Of a stretch of 9,163 nucleotides of DNA, positions 1-6,572 are shown piece after piece; within the stretch, counting starts at the first letter, position 1; the number at the start of each line of letters is the position of its first letter. The notes beneath the pieces were generated by a model. That model was not told the DNA's origin, ran no database searches, and saw only the letters and a list, made by a program, of their open reading frames with translations. This DNA is from Synergistales bacterium (lineage in GTDB: Bacteria > Synergistota > Synergistia > Synergistales > Aminobacteriaceae), in NCBI GenBank assembly GCA_025997935.1, contig BNVG01000080.1, positions 1 through 9,163 of the forward strand, given 5' to 3'. Both the position numbers and the translations under genes were made by a program.

Positions 1-76
1 ACTCCGGCCAAGGAGTCAACAACAACTCTCCGTCGCTCAATAAAACGGCCTCTTCCGCGCTTCGGTATATTGTCAC
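1..76 (-). CDS. 5' end of an unidentified CDS, cut by the left window edge
   Basis: A GTG at 76-74 overlaps the TGA stop (75-73) of the upstream glycosyltransferase gene as GTGA, the same kind of junction seen at ATGA between two other genes here. The frame stays open for 25 codons to the window edge and reads plausibly as protein (it includes SAEEAVLLSDGELLLTPWPE). There is no strong Shine-Dalgarno beyond an AAGG abutting the GTG, so translation would depend on coupling. The family is not recognisable from 25 residues. The same frame is also open upstream, inside the glycosyltransferase gene, so the start could lie elsewhere or the frame could be chance. Confidence 0.4.
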   Translation of the reverse strand, partial: MTIYRSAEEAVLLSDGELLLTPWPE

Positions 77-1146
77 CTTGTTTTTGTACTTAGGTTCCGT
101 TTCAATCGAGGAGCAAAAAACATCCCTCTTACCCGTCCTGCTTCGTAGCGGATATATTCACACAGGCCTATCCTTCTATGCGTCATAAGCGTATCAGAAA
201 TCGACGAACAGTTTTTGACATACTCTATATTATTAATAAGCTCCATTTCGTAAATCATATAATCAAAATTGCGGGAAATCACAGAACGGAAAAAATTCTT
301 GAGAGTCTTTTTGGTCGGGAGTCTACGATGCAATGCCCCATCTTTAAGTAACCAACTGGAGCATGTGGTTAGGCCGAAAGCTGAGCTTTGCCCTCCTAAC
401 TCAATGTTGCGCTTCACTTCAGGTTGTGCAAGCATATTAAGGTAATTGCTGGCATTTTTGGAGCCGATGACGTGGCGATAATCGTGATTTTTGTGAATGA
501 TAAGAACATCACCAGTGAGGTCGACAACAGGAATTCCATCAAAAATGGCATGACCGGTCATCCAACTGTCAAAAGCGGGTCTGCCCGCTACGAAGCGTGG
601 CATGTCTTTGTGCATACCTTTAGGGAAAACAAAATAATCCATAGCTGTCGAGCCTGCCAAAGCCCCATATGTCAAAGCTATAGCTTTTAAGTCATCTTGC
701 CATCCTGAATCAGAGAAATCTATAGCTCCAATTTCCTCAAAGTCCAGATTCAGGCGTTGCCCAACAAGAAGATATCGGCTCCAATGTTTTTCCAAACATT
801 TATCTATCGCGCGCGTAAAATCGTCAAAAAGTAAAATGTCAGAGTTTACATAGACCACTATATCCGCAGAGGCGCATTCTTGCCCCTTGAGTATGGCATC
901 ACTAAAAAGAGGCGTGCCGCTTTCTGTTTTTTCTATATTGGGGATATTTCTAATACCAAGCTCAGCCGCTGTCTCCGCCACCCCCGGATCGTCTCCAAAC
1001 AGAATTATCTCCGGTTTAGGCGTCAAAGCCAACCAACTCTTGATGGCGTTTAGTTGCCTGATGCTTGTTTCATCTATCTCTCCATCTCTCTTAAAACCTC
1101 TTGGGATGGTCAAAATAGTGAAGTTGGCTTTAGAATCGTTCTGCAT
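73..1146 (-). CDS. GT-A-like glycosyltransferase (nucleotide-diphospho-sugar transferase family)
   Basis: A probable cytoplasmic glycosyltransferase of 357 residues that would transfer a sugar in surface-glycan assembly; donor and acceptor cannot be read. The N-terminus (FTILTIPRGF) begins a Rossmann-like GT-A fold. EIILFGDD follows, then VVYVNSDILL at about residues 98-107, where NSD stands in the place of the metal-binding DxD. Further family-type motifs are RYLLVGQRLNLD (about 125-136), DYFVFPKG (170-177), GRPAFDSWM (188-196) and HKNHDYRHV (218-226). No signal peptide or membrane segment is evident. I chose ATG 1146 over the longer 380-codon frame from 1215 because AGAGGGG lies 9 bases upstream and the extra N-terminal residues lie inside the overlapping FkbM remnant in another frame. 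It overlaps the remnant's stop by 17 bases, suggesting former translational coupling. The family is confident; the substrate is unknown. Confidence 0.85.
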   Translation of the reverse strand: MQNDSKANFTILTIPRGFKRDGEIDETSIRQLNAIKSWLALTPKPEIILFGDDPGVAETAAELGIRNIPNIEKTESGTPLFSDAILKGQECASADIVVYVNSDILLFDDFTRAIDKCLEKHWSRYLLVGQRLNLDFEEIGAIDFSDSGWQDDLKAIALTYGALAGSTAMDYFVFPKGMHKDMPRFVAGRPAFDSWMTGHAIFDGIPVVDLTGDVLIIHKNHDYRHVIGSKNASNYLNMLAQPEVKRNIELGGQSSAFGLTTCSSWLLKDGALHRRLPTKKTLKNFFRSVISRNFDYMIYEMELINNIEYVKNCSSISDTLMTHRRIGLCEYIRYEAGRVRGMFFAPRLKRNLSTKTR

Positions 1147-1450
1147 ATAATTGTGCCCCTCTTTCTTTTCCATCAGGCACAGACGCGAATAGTTTCTTAC
1201 GCTTCTGCACAACATTATAAGCCGGATTGGCCTCTTTTATAAGTCTTTCCATAACCTACGGGTCGTCAGGCAAGCGATACGTACAAAGAGCTAACTTGGG
1301 AGCGAATCTCTTTAGCGTCTTAGCCGCACCCTTCAGCATGTGCCGCTCGTAACCCTCTATATCAGTTTTAATGAATTCCATGCGCTCCAAGCCGTTTTCC
1401 TTCACAACGTCGTCAATAGTTGTGGTCTCGATTCCTCTCTCGAAATAACC
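1130..1450 (-). pseudogene. Truncated FkbM-family methyltransferase remnant with in-frame TAG
   Basis: The minus strand directly after the Rpn stop codon reads as the C-terminal part of an FkbM-type SAM-dependent methyltransferase. It starts GYFERGIETTTIDDVV, then FIKTDIEGYERHMLKGA (the conserved D-x-E-G block near the end of the fold), then KLALCTYRLPDDP, a TAG stop at 1258-1256, then VMERLIKEANPAYNVVQKRK and a tail ending at TAA 1132-1130. The N-terminal SAM-binding part is missing altogether, so the piece cannot be a working enzyme even if the TAG is read through. FkbM enzymes O-methylate sugars or polyketides, which fits the glycan locus. The frame is codon-aligned with the Rpn frame, separated only by the Rpn TAA. 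A similar tail lies upstream of the Rpn gene. Confidence 0.8.
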
Positions 1451-2410
1451 TTACTGCCGCGCGCGCAGCTTGAGCAGCTCTTCGACGGAAAGCCCCGTAA
1501 ACTTGGAAACAAGGTCAACAGACATGGCGTCAGCGAACATGGAGCGCGCGACTTCGATTTTACCTTCAGCCTTACCTTCAGCCTTACCTTCAGCCTTACC
1601 TTCAGCCTTACCTTTCATTACCCCTCTGGCTTCAGCGCCCTCAATCCTCGCCATTTCGTCCATGAGGTAGAGCTCTCTGGCCTCGTAGCGCATACGCGTC
1701 CGTTCATCAGCTGAAAGTTGCTTTAATCTGCCTACGGCTGTTTTCATTTCTGGAGTTTTTGTGGCGAGCATCTCTATCTCATCCTCTCTGTCAGACCTTA
1801 TAAGCCTTAACCAGTTGAGCAGTTCGTTTTCTTTATCATCGTCCTGCGTGTTTTCAGGCAGTTTTTTCATTTCGAGTGTATGTATTTCCATGATGTCCGT
1901 CAGGCCTACCCTTTTTTCAGGGTCGTACAGCCAAAACTTATGATGATAATACCCGTCGCTATCAATAATGTCGTAATTGGTTATGACGATTGTTATCACT
2001 TTCATTATCTGCGAATAGCCTTGACCGGGCGCAATTTGTCTTGATAGATTGCGCCCGGTGGAGAAAGCGACGCGCTCTGCCATGAAAGGGGTTTCACGCA
2101 CTTGAATCTCAACGGATACGATTCTTTTGTCTTTTAACTGCACTCTCACGTCAAGTATACCGAGTTTGTCATCCGGCCTGTCGCGCTCAAGATGTGGATC
2201 TATAATCTGCAAGTCCTCATAATCATCAGCCGGAATGTCGAGAACAGATACGAGAAAGGCGCGGATTATCTCAATATACCGGGCGTCTCCAAAAACGAGT
2301 TTGAAGATAAGGTCGCTCTTTAGTGGTAACAGGCGAGGGCTGTAAGTAGCTTTGCTCTCGGTTTCGTATATGTGATTTTTTGCGCTTTTTTCTTTCGGCA
2401 ATTTATTCAT
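1451..2410 (-). CDS. Rpn-family recombination-promoting nuclease / PD-(D/E)XK family protein
   Basis: A 319-residue protein of the Rpn (PDDEXK_2, 'putative transposase') family. E. coli relatives are DNA endonucleases that stimulate RecA-independent recombination. The family opening motif LKSDLIFKLVFGD is at about residues 30-42. The nuclease core is KLGILDVRVQ (D87) followed by VSVEIQVRE (E101, Q103), the D...ExQ form of the PD-(D/E)XK site usual in Rpn proteins. QIAPGQGYSQI and VITIVITNYDI follow. The C-terminal third is charged and helical, and contains a GKAE repeat at about residues 266-284. The length is typical for the family. ATG 2410 has AAAGG 10 bases upstream. The gene sits between two FkbM methyltransferase remnants, and no terminal inverted repeats are visible. 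It is probably a mobile or selfish accessory gene rather than part of the glycan pathway. Confidence 0.9.
   Translation of the reverse strand: MNKLPKEKSAKNHIYETESKATYSPRLLPLKSDLIFKLVFGDARYIEIIRAFLVSVLDIPADDYEDLQIIDPHLERDRPDDKLGILDVRVQLKDKRIVSVEIQVRETPFMAERVAFSTGRNLSRQIAPGQGYSQIMKVITIVITNYDIIDSDGYYHHKFWLYDPEKRVGLTDIMEIHTLEMKKLPENTQDDDKENELLNWLRLIRSDREDEIEMLATKTPEMKTAVGRLKQLSADERTRMRYEARELYLMDEMARIEGAEARGVMKGKAEGKAEGKAEGKAEGKIEVARSMFADAMSVDLVSKFTGLSVEELLKLRARQ
1560..1614. repeat. 12-bp in-frame tandem repeat inside the Rpn gene
   Basis: A tract with exact 12-base periodicity covers 55 bases, about 4.6 copies of CCTTCAGCCTTA (plus strand). Because the unit is a multiple of three, it encodes repeated Lys-Ala-Glu-Gly on the minus strand without changing frame. 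Copy-number change by replication slippage would lengthen or shorten a charged linker between the nuclease core and the C-terminal segment. GKAE-type repeats are common near the C-terminus of Rpn-family proteins. Confidence 0.95.
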
Positions 2411-2452
2411 TACCGTCTATCCTTTCGTTGATTTAGCTCGGGTTAATTTCTT

Positions 2453-2497
2453 TTATTTTGGTACGGACGCGAATAGTTTCTTGCGCTTTTGTACGAC
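2453..2497 (-). pseudogene. FkbM methyltransferase C-terminal tail fragment
   Basis: The 13 codons at 2497-2459 encode VVQKRKKLFASVP, followed by K and a TAA stop (2455-2453). The same 13 residues occur in the larger FkbM remnant at 1213-1175. The nucleotide sequences differ at 7 positions, all synonymous third codon positions, so the similarity was maintained as protein. A TGA at 2500-2498 stands directly upstream in frame, and I cannot follow the FkbM frame further toward the preceding glycosyltransferase gene. It is probably the last trace of a second FkbM gene that stood between that gene and the Rpn gene. Confidence 0.65.
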
Positions 2498-2576
2498 TCA
2501 CCGCCTCTTACCGCGCCTCGACGGCTTGATTGCGCGCCTTCATTTAACAAAAATTCATGACTACCAAATCATCATC

Positions 2577-3467
2577 TCACGCCGGACAAGACCCCCAATA
2601 GTAAAAATCGGCGTATTCTTCTTGCTTTTGTTCGTCGATCTCAAAACTATCCGGCAAGGTAATAGGCGCGTCAAAGCTCAAATCGACGTTCTGACACATC
2701 CATTTTGCGCTCTCGTCCGCGTGCCATGCCGTGCTATCGAAGCCAATATGGTCAGTCAGACTATGAGGAGGGTAAAGCGATATGCCGTTTTGAGAAAAAA
2801 TAGCCCACCACCATTGGTTTCCCCAGTCTTTCAGTTTACCTCTAAATTGGCGCAAAAGCATATCGGTACCGTTTGTGCGTCCCTGCATAGAAAAGTCCCA
2901 CGCCAACACTTCATCATTCAATAGCTTTTCAGCGGCGTCAGACACGTCGTAGTCAAAAAAATCCCACGCGCGCTTCCAAGTCCCCCACCCCAAACAACCC
3001 CAGTGTTTCAGAAAAAGAGCCTTGTCGTCCCCCGGCTGAGGCTTCAAGGGCCAAAAGCCATTGACGGCAAAGACTTTTTCGTTGTCTTTATATTTCTCCA
3101 ATCCTTCATTTATAAAACGCAAGAAGCTCGATAATGTCAGGATGTCATCTTCGACGATGACAACACGGCCAAAGCGGTCGCAGATTTCTGTGACGCCGTC
3201 AATGATATTTTTCGCAATTCCATAATTGGTCTCGCGTTCCGTGATTGTGACGGAGCGAAACCCTTTTATATTTCGGATAAGCTCCCTAACTGCTAAAACG
3301 TCTTCTCGCGCGTTATCATCCATGGGAGCGTCGGAAAATATAAATAAATCGCTCTCTGACGCTAAATCGTTAGCTGCCAGAGCTTCTATAACACGTTTTG
3401 TATGAATGGGGCGCTTATAGACAAAAAAGGCTATAGGCGCCGGGTTTTTAATATCAATATTGCTCAC
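2577..3467 (-). CDS. GT-A fold glycosyltransferase (family 2-like)
   Basis: A 296-residue putative sugar transferase acting at the cytoplasmic face in glycan assembly. It opens with PIAFFVYKRPIHTKRVIEAL (residues 11-30) and DLFIFSDAP (40-48). RVVIVEDDILTLSSFLRF carries the acidic EDD (106-108) expected to bind the metal-nucleotide-sugar complex, in the style of GnT-I-related transferases. CLGWGTWKRAW (158-168), NQWWWAIF (217-224) and SLTDHIGFDSTAWH (236-249) are typical of bacterial polysaccharide-locus members. There is no signal peptide or membrane helix. The GTG start at 3467 is supported by GGAGG 9 bases upstream. The gene is divergent from the AAA-PDDEXK gene, with 125 bases between the starts, and is followed by FkbM methyltransferase debris. 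Donor and acceptor sugars are unknown. Confidence 0.85.
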   Translation of the reverse strand: MSNIDIKNPAPIAFFVYKRPIHTKRVIEALAANDLASESDLFIFSDAPMDDNAREDVLAVRELIRNIKGFRSVTITERETNYGIAKNIIDGVTEICDRFGRVVIVEDDILTLSSFLRFINEGLEKYKDNEKVFAVNGFWPLKPQPGDDKALFLKHWGCLGWGTWKRAWDFFDYDVSDAAEKLLNDEVLAWDFSMQGRTNGTDMLLRQFRGKLKDWGNQWWWAIFSQNGISLYPPHSLTDHIGFDSTAWHADESAKWMCQNVDLSFDAPITLPDSFEIDEQKQEEYADFYYWGSCPA

Positions 3468-3510
3468 TATGATAAACCTCCATATTGCGCTTGGCCAAAC
3501 ATCGCTTGGC

Positions 3511-3540
3511 TTGCGCGCCTTACTCGAAAAAGTATATAAT
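3511..3540 (+). promoter_or_regulatory. Possible promoter for the AAA-PDDEXK gene
   Basis: TATAAT at 3535-3540 is a consensus -10 box, with a weak -35 candidate TTGCGC at 3511-3516 and an 18-base spacer. The predicted start point would lie about 45 bases before the ATG at 3593. The -10 lies in the left arm of the palindrome at 3528-3555, so anything binding there could control transcription. The call rests on sequence resemblance only. Confidence 0.4.
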
Positions 3541-3555
3541 CAATTATATACTTTT
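3528..3555. repeat. AT-rich perfect palindrome in the divergent intergenic region
   Basis: Two perfect 12-base inverted arms, AAAAGTATATAA (3528-3539) and TTATATACTTTT (3544-3555), flank a TCAA centre. The site lies between the divergently transcribed AAA-PDDEXK gene and the GT-A glycosyltransferase gene. Each strand carries a TATAAT (plus 3535-3540; minus, reading 3548-3543), so the palindrome could be a two-way -10 region, an operator for a dimeric repressor, or both. A Rho-independent terminator is less likely because the stem is AT-only apart from one G-C pair and it lies upstream of both starts. Confidence 0.7.
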
Positions 3556-3592
3556 CAATACAATAAATCCATAAAATGCTTAGAGGTAAATC

Positions 3593-5248
3593 ATGGACAC
3601 GTACAAAGTTGCGAAGTTTTTCAACACGGCGGGGCCGGGCAAGGAAGACATGAACTACATGGTAGACCCGCTGCGCCGAATCGACTATGACGAAATCCGA
3701 ACGCTTATCGACCAACAGCGCTATTTTGTCCTTCACGCGCCGCGCCAGACGGGGAAGACTACGTCGCTCTTGGCTATGGTGAAACGAATCAACGAAGACA
3801 GCAGATACTATTGCGTCTACATAAATGTCGAACCGGCGCAGACGGCGCGAAACGACGTAGCTCAGGGCATGATGTCCATATTGACAGAGCTGAACGGATC
3901 GATTACTAATTTTATCGACAAGGCATTTTCTATAGAGTCAGCCAAAATAGTTGAGGCAAAGGGCGCGCACTCAGCTCTCTCGGCTACGCTGAAAGATTTT
4001 TGCGAGTCGCTTGACAAGCCTCTCGTTCTTATGATAGATGAGATAGACTCACTCATAGGAGACACGTTAATTTCCGTCCTGCGCCAGCTTAGAGGAGGCT
4101 ACGTCAACCGCCCAGATAAGTTCCCTATCTCAGTCATCCTCTGCGGCGTTAGAGACGTGCGGGATTATCGCATACACATGGGAAACGGCGATATTATCAC
4201 AGGCGGAAGTTGTTTTAATATTAAAGCTGAATCTCTGAGATTAGGAGACTTTTCAAAAGAAGAGATAAGAGAACTATACGAACAACACACAACAGAGACA
4301 GGACAGGTATTCGAGGAAGACGTATATCCGAAAGTATGGGATCTTACCCACGGCCAGCCTTGGCTTGTAAACGCCCTCGCTCTTCAGGCCACATGGAGGA
4401 TGAGAGAAAACCGAGACAGAAGCAGAAATATCACGCTTGATATGATAGAAGAAGCAGCCAATGAGCTTATATTGGAGCGCGCCACCCATCTTGACCAACT
4501 TATAGACAAACTTAGAGAACCGCGTGTCAGCGGCGTATTGAAGGCTTTTCTGGCGGGCGATGACTGGAAAGAAAACCCTCCTGAAGACGATATCCAGTAT
4601 ATTATAGACCTCGGCCTCATGCGTCGTGAGGACAAAACTCTTCTCATCTCCAACGACATATATCGCGAAGTGATCCCGCGCCAACTGACAAGTGTTTTAC
4701 AGGACAGGTTCGGCGAGACTCAAAAACAGATTTGGTATATAACTCCCGATGGTTCTCTTGATATGCCTAAACTGCTCAGAGCCTTTCAGCAGTTCTTCAG
4801 AGAGAACTCGGAGATTTGGCTTGAGCGTTTCGATTATAAAGAAGCTGGATTTCAGCTGTTGCTTCAGGCTTTTTTGCAGAGAATCGTAAACAGCGGCGGC
4901 TTGATAGACAGAGAATACGCGCTTGGACGCGGGCGCGTGGATTTGCTTGTCCGCTGGCGGTATCCCAAAGACGCCGACATAAACACTCGCAAAAAACAGA
5001 GAATTGTTATAGAATTAAAGACAATAAGAGTCAAGTCTCATCACCCCGGTAAAGTTCTTCCCGAAGGCTTGGAACAGACTGTTCGCTACGCTAAGGCGAG
5101 CGACGCCGACGAGTCGCATTTGGTCATATGCGATGAGAGACCGGATAAAACCTGGGATGAGAAGGTGTATGAGCGCACGGAAGATTATGATGGTAGGAAT
5201 GTTGGGGTTTGGGGGGGTGTGATAACTTACGATAGCCGCAAAAGTTAA
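3593..5248 (+). CDS. AAA ATPase with C-terminal PD-(D/E)XK nuclease domain
   Basis: A 551-residue two-domain protein. The N-terminal P-loop ATPase has Walker A APRQTGKTT (residues 49-57, K55) and Walker B LVLMIDEIDSL (144-154, D149/E150), with GQPWLVN at 254-260 near the helical lid. A winged-helix-like linker seems to follow (about 305-375). The C-terminal domain carries a PD-(D/E)XK nuclease signature: GRGRVDLLV (D450), then RIVIELK (E474, K476), then EQTVRYA (Q495, Y499), as in DUF1703-type domains. Such proteins are widespread, often in many copies, in anaerobic bacteria; their role (mobility, defence or other) is unsettled. The ATG is preceded by AGAGGT at 5 bases. It is the only convincing plus-strand gene here, ends 13 bases from the convergent GT4 stop, and interrupts the glycan operon, so I regard it as an acquired accessory gene. 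Confidence 0.9.
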   Translation: MDTYKVAKFFNTAGPGKEDMNYMVDPLRRIDYDEIRTLIDQQRYFVLHAPRQTGKTTSLLAMVKRINEDSRYYCVYINVEPAQTARNDVAQGMMSILTELNGSITNFIDKAFSIESAKIVEAKGAHSALSATLKDFCESLDKPLVLMIDEIDSLIGDTLISVLRQLRGGYVNRPDKFPISVILCGVRDVRDYRIHMGNGDIITGGSCFNIKAESLRLGDFSKEEIRELYEQHTTETGQVFEEDVYPKVWDLTHGQPWLVNALALQATWRMRENRDRSRNITLDMIEEAANELILERATHLDQLIDKLREPRVSGVLKAFLAGDDWKENPPEDDIQYIIDLGLMRREDKTLLISNDIYREVIPRQLTSVLQDRFGETQKQIWYITPDGSLDMPKLLRAFQQFFRENSEIWLERFDYKEAGFQLLLQAFLQRIVNSGGLIDREYALGRGRVDLLVRWRYPKDADINTRKKQRIVIELKTIRVKSHHPGKVLPEGLEQTVRYAKASDADESHLVICDERPDKTWDEKVYERTEDYDGRNVGVWGGVITYDSRKS

Positions 5249-5261
5249 CATCACTGCATTG

Positions 5262-6572
5262 CTAATCCATAAAAGGTTGGACGGCTCTCTTCTGGACCCA
5301 GTAATTCAAAATTTTATCATCCGAAAAATATCGCGAAAACTGTGGTATAGAACTCTTTGACGGCTCCCATAGCACGTCGCGCGAAGAACGAATGGAGTCT
5401 TCCGTGTTCGTCAGAAACGGTGTTCGGTCCTCCGGTGATAGACATGCCAAAAACCAGTCCGCCGGAGTAGTCCCTAATGTATCCGCAAAGTTGTATTTTT
5501 TCTTGGGCTGCCGCATGAGCATATTATAGACATTTTCCATGTCGGCAGCCGTCTTGGACAGAGAAAAACGAGAGAGAACATCAGCTCTGGCAGCGATGCC
5601 CATGCGCCTTCGCTCTTCGGGATGATCATAAAGATAGCGCATCGCCTCTCCGTATTCCTCAACTGTATCTACCAATAAACCAGTCTCTTTATGTCGAATA
5701 ATATTTTTTTCTGGGTTTTGTCTGAGGCAGACGGGGCACAGGCCGACGGCCATGGCCTCAAGGAGCGCGTTCTCCGTGGTGCCAGATTGGTATGGATTCA
5801 ATGGATAGCCAAAAACATCAAATCCCGAAAAGGTTTCCTCGATGTTTTCTGCGTAGCCCGCAAATTCCAACGCTTCAGATAAACCTACTTTGGCGGCTTG
5901 CGATAAAATACCTTCACGTTCCACGGGGTCTCCGACAAAGACAAATCGAGCTTCCGGCAATCTGACGGCGGCACAAAAATCCACGATATCATGATGAAGC
6001 TTGAACCAAGTTAATGTTCCAACGTAACCGATGACAAACCCTTTATGCGGACGCGGCGTGGCAAGGCCGATTTTTTCCGCTCCGCCTGAACTATGGACGA
6101 CTGGAATATCACGCTTAGCTTTCTCCCGTTCCGCCACGCTCCACCAAGGGTTTTCGAGCGCATGAGGCGCGGTTACAACAAACTGAGCACATGTCGTCAG
6201 GTTGTATGGCAAAAAAGGGAAATTGCAGCCCGAAATGTGGCTCCAAACTAAAAGTCGACAGCCATCACCTTGGATGACCGGCAAAGAATTCACCAAAAAA
6301 TCAGCCGTCAGAGGGTGATTCCACCATTCGACTTGCACTATGTCCGCTTCGGAAATCAATTTTTCAAGAGTTGCGCCGTCCGGCCGTATTGCGACAGGAA
6401 TGTCTCGCTTGGCGCAATAATCCATAAACTGTCGTTTCTCTGGATTGTCCAACAAAACAATTTTATGACGAGAAGACTTTTCCTCAAAAGTGCAGAGGGC
6501 GCTGACAGCTCTTCCGACTCCGCCGCCAAGGTGTGGGGTGATATGAAGAATAGTCCTGACGGACTTCGTCAT
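5262..6572 (-). CDS. GT-B glycosyltransferase, family 4-like
   Basis: A 436-residue retaining-type GT-B glycosyltransferase that probably adds a sugar from a nucleotide donor to a growing surface glycan in the cytoplasm. The N-terminal domain has HITPHLGGGVGRAVSAL (10-26), the glycine-rich loop typical of family 4. The C-terminal domain begins with GYVGTLTWFKLHHDIV (182-197), followed by ARFVFVGDP (208-216) and SGTTENALLEAMAVGLCPV (263-281), where E272 is in the position of the conserved donor-binding glutamate. About 75 residues after the catalytic domain (from about 360) match no motif I know. Its ATG overlaps the radical SAM stop as ATGA and has no strong ribosome site of its own, so it is probably translationally coupled. 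It is the last gene of the three-gene unit and runs convergent to the AAA-PDDEXK gene. Sugar specificity is unknown. Confidence 0.9.
   Translation of the reverse strand: MTKSVRTILHITPHLGGGVGRAVSALCTFEEKSSRHKIVLLDNPEKRQFMDYCAKRDIPVAIRPDGATLEKLISEADIVQVEWWNHPLTADFLVNSLPVIQGDGCRLLVWSHISGCNFPFLPYNLTTCAQFVVTAPHALENPWWSVAEREKAKRDIPVVHSSGGAEKIGLATPRPHKGFVIGYVGTLTWFKLHHDIVDFCAAVRLPEARFVFVGDPVEREGILSQAAKVGLSEALEFAGYAENIEETFSGFDVFGYPLNPYQSGTTENALLEAMAVGLCPVCLRQNPEKNIIRHKETGLLVDTVEEYGEAMRYLYDHPEERRRMGIAARADVLSRFSLSKTAADMENVYNMLMRQPKKKYNFADTLGTTPADWFLACLSPEDRTPFLTNTEDSIRSSRDVLWEPSKSSIPQFSRYFSDDKILNYWVQKRAVQPFMD

Noticed and set aside
73..1215. Longer 380-codon version of the left-hand glycosyltransferase starting at 1215
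   Set aside because: The extra 23 residues lie inside the overlapping FkbM remnant in another frame, and a good ribosome site (AGAGGGG) precedes the ATG at 1146.
1560..1614. CRISPR-like array
   Set aside because: The repeats are 12 bases with no spacers and are in-frame coding sequence.
1340..1714. Plus-strand 124-codon frame with a FSLTFSLT repeat
   Set aside because: It is a shadow of the Rpn gene and FkbM remnant; the repeat is simply the complement of the KAEG-coding tandem repeat.
1182..2497. Target-site-type direct repeats of a transposon carrying the Rpn gene
   Set aside because: The 28 of 32 match is explained by shared protein coding with silent third-position changes; no terminal inverted repeats were seen.
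2481..2924. Plus-strand 147-codon frame
   Set aside because: It is antisense to the GT-A glycosyltransferase gene and lacks recognisable motifs.
3467..3736. Minus-strand 89-codon frame antisense to the start of the AAA-PDDEXK gene
   Set aside because: It spans the intergenic palindrome and opposes a confident coding region; no family resemblance or ribosome site supports it.
5249..5261. Bidirectional terminator between the convergent AAA-PDDEXK and GT4 genes
   Set aside because: The 13 bases contain no stem-loop followed by a T run.
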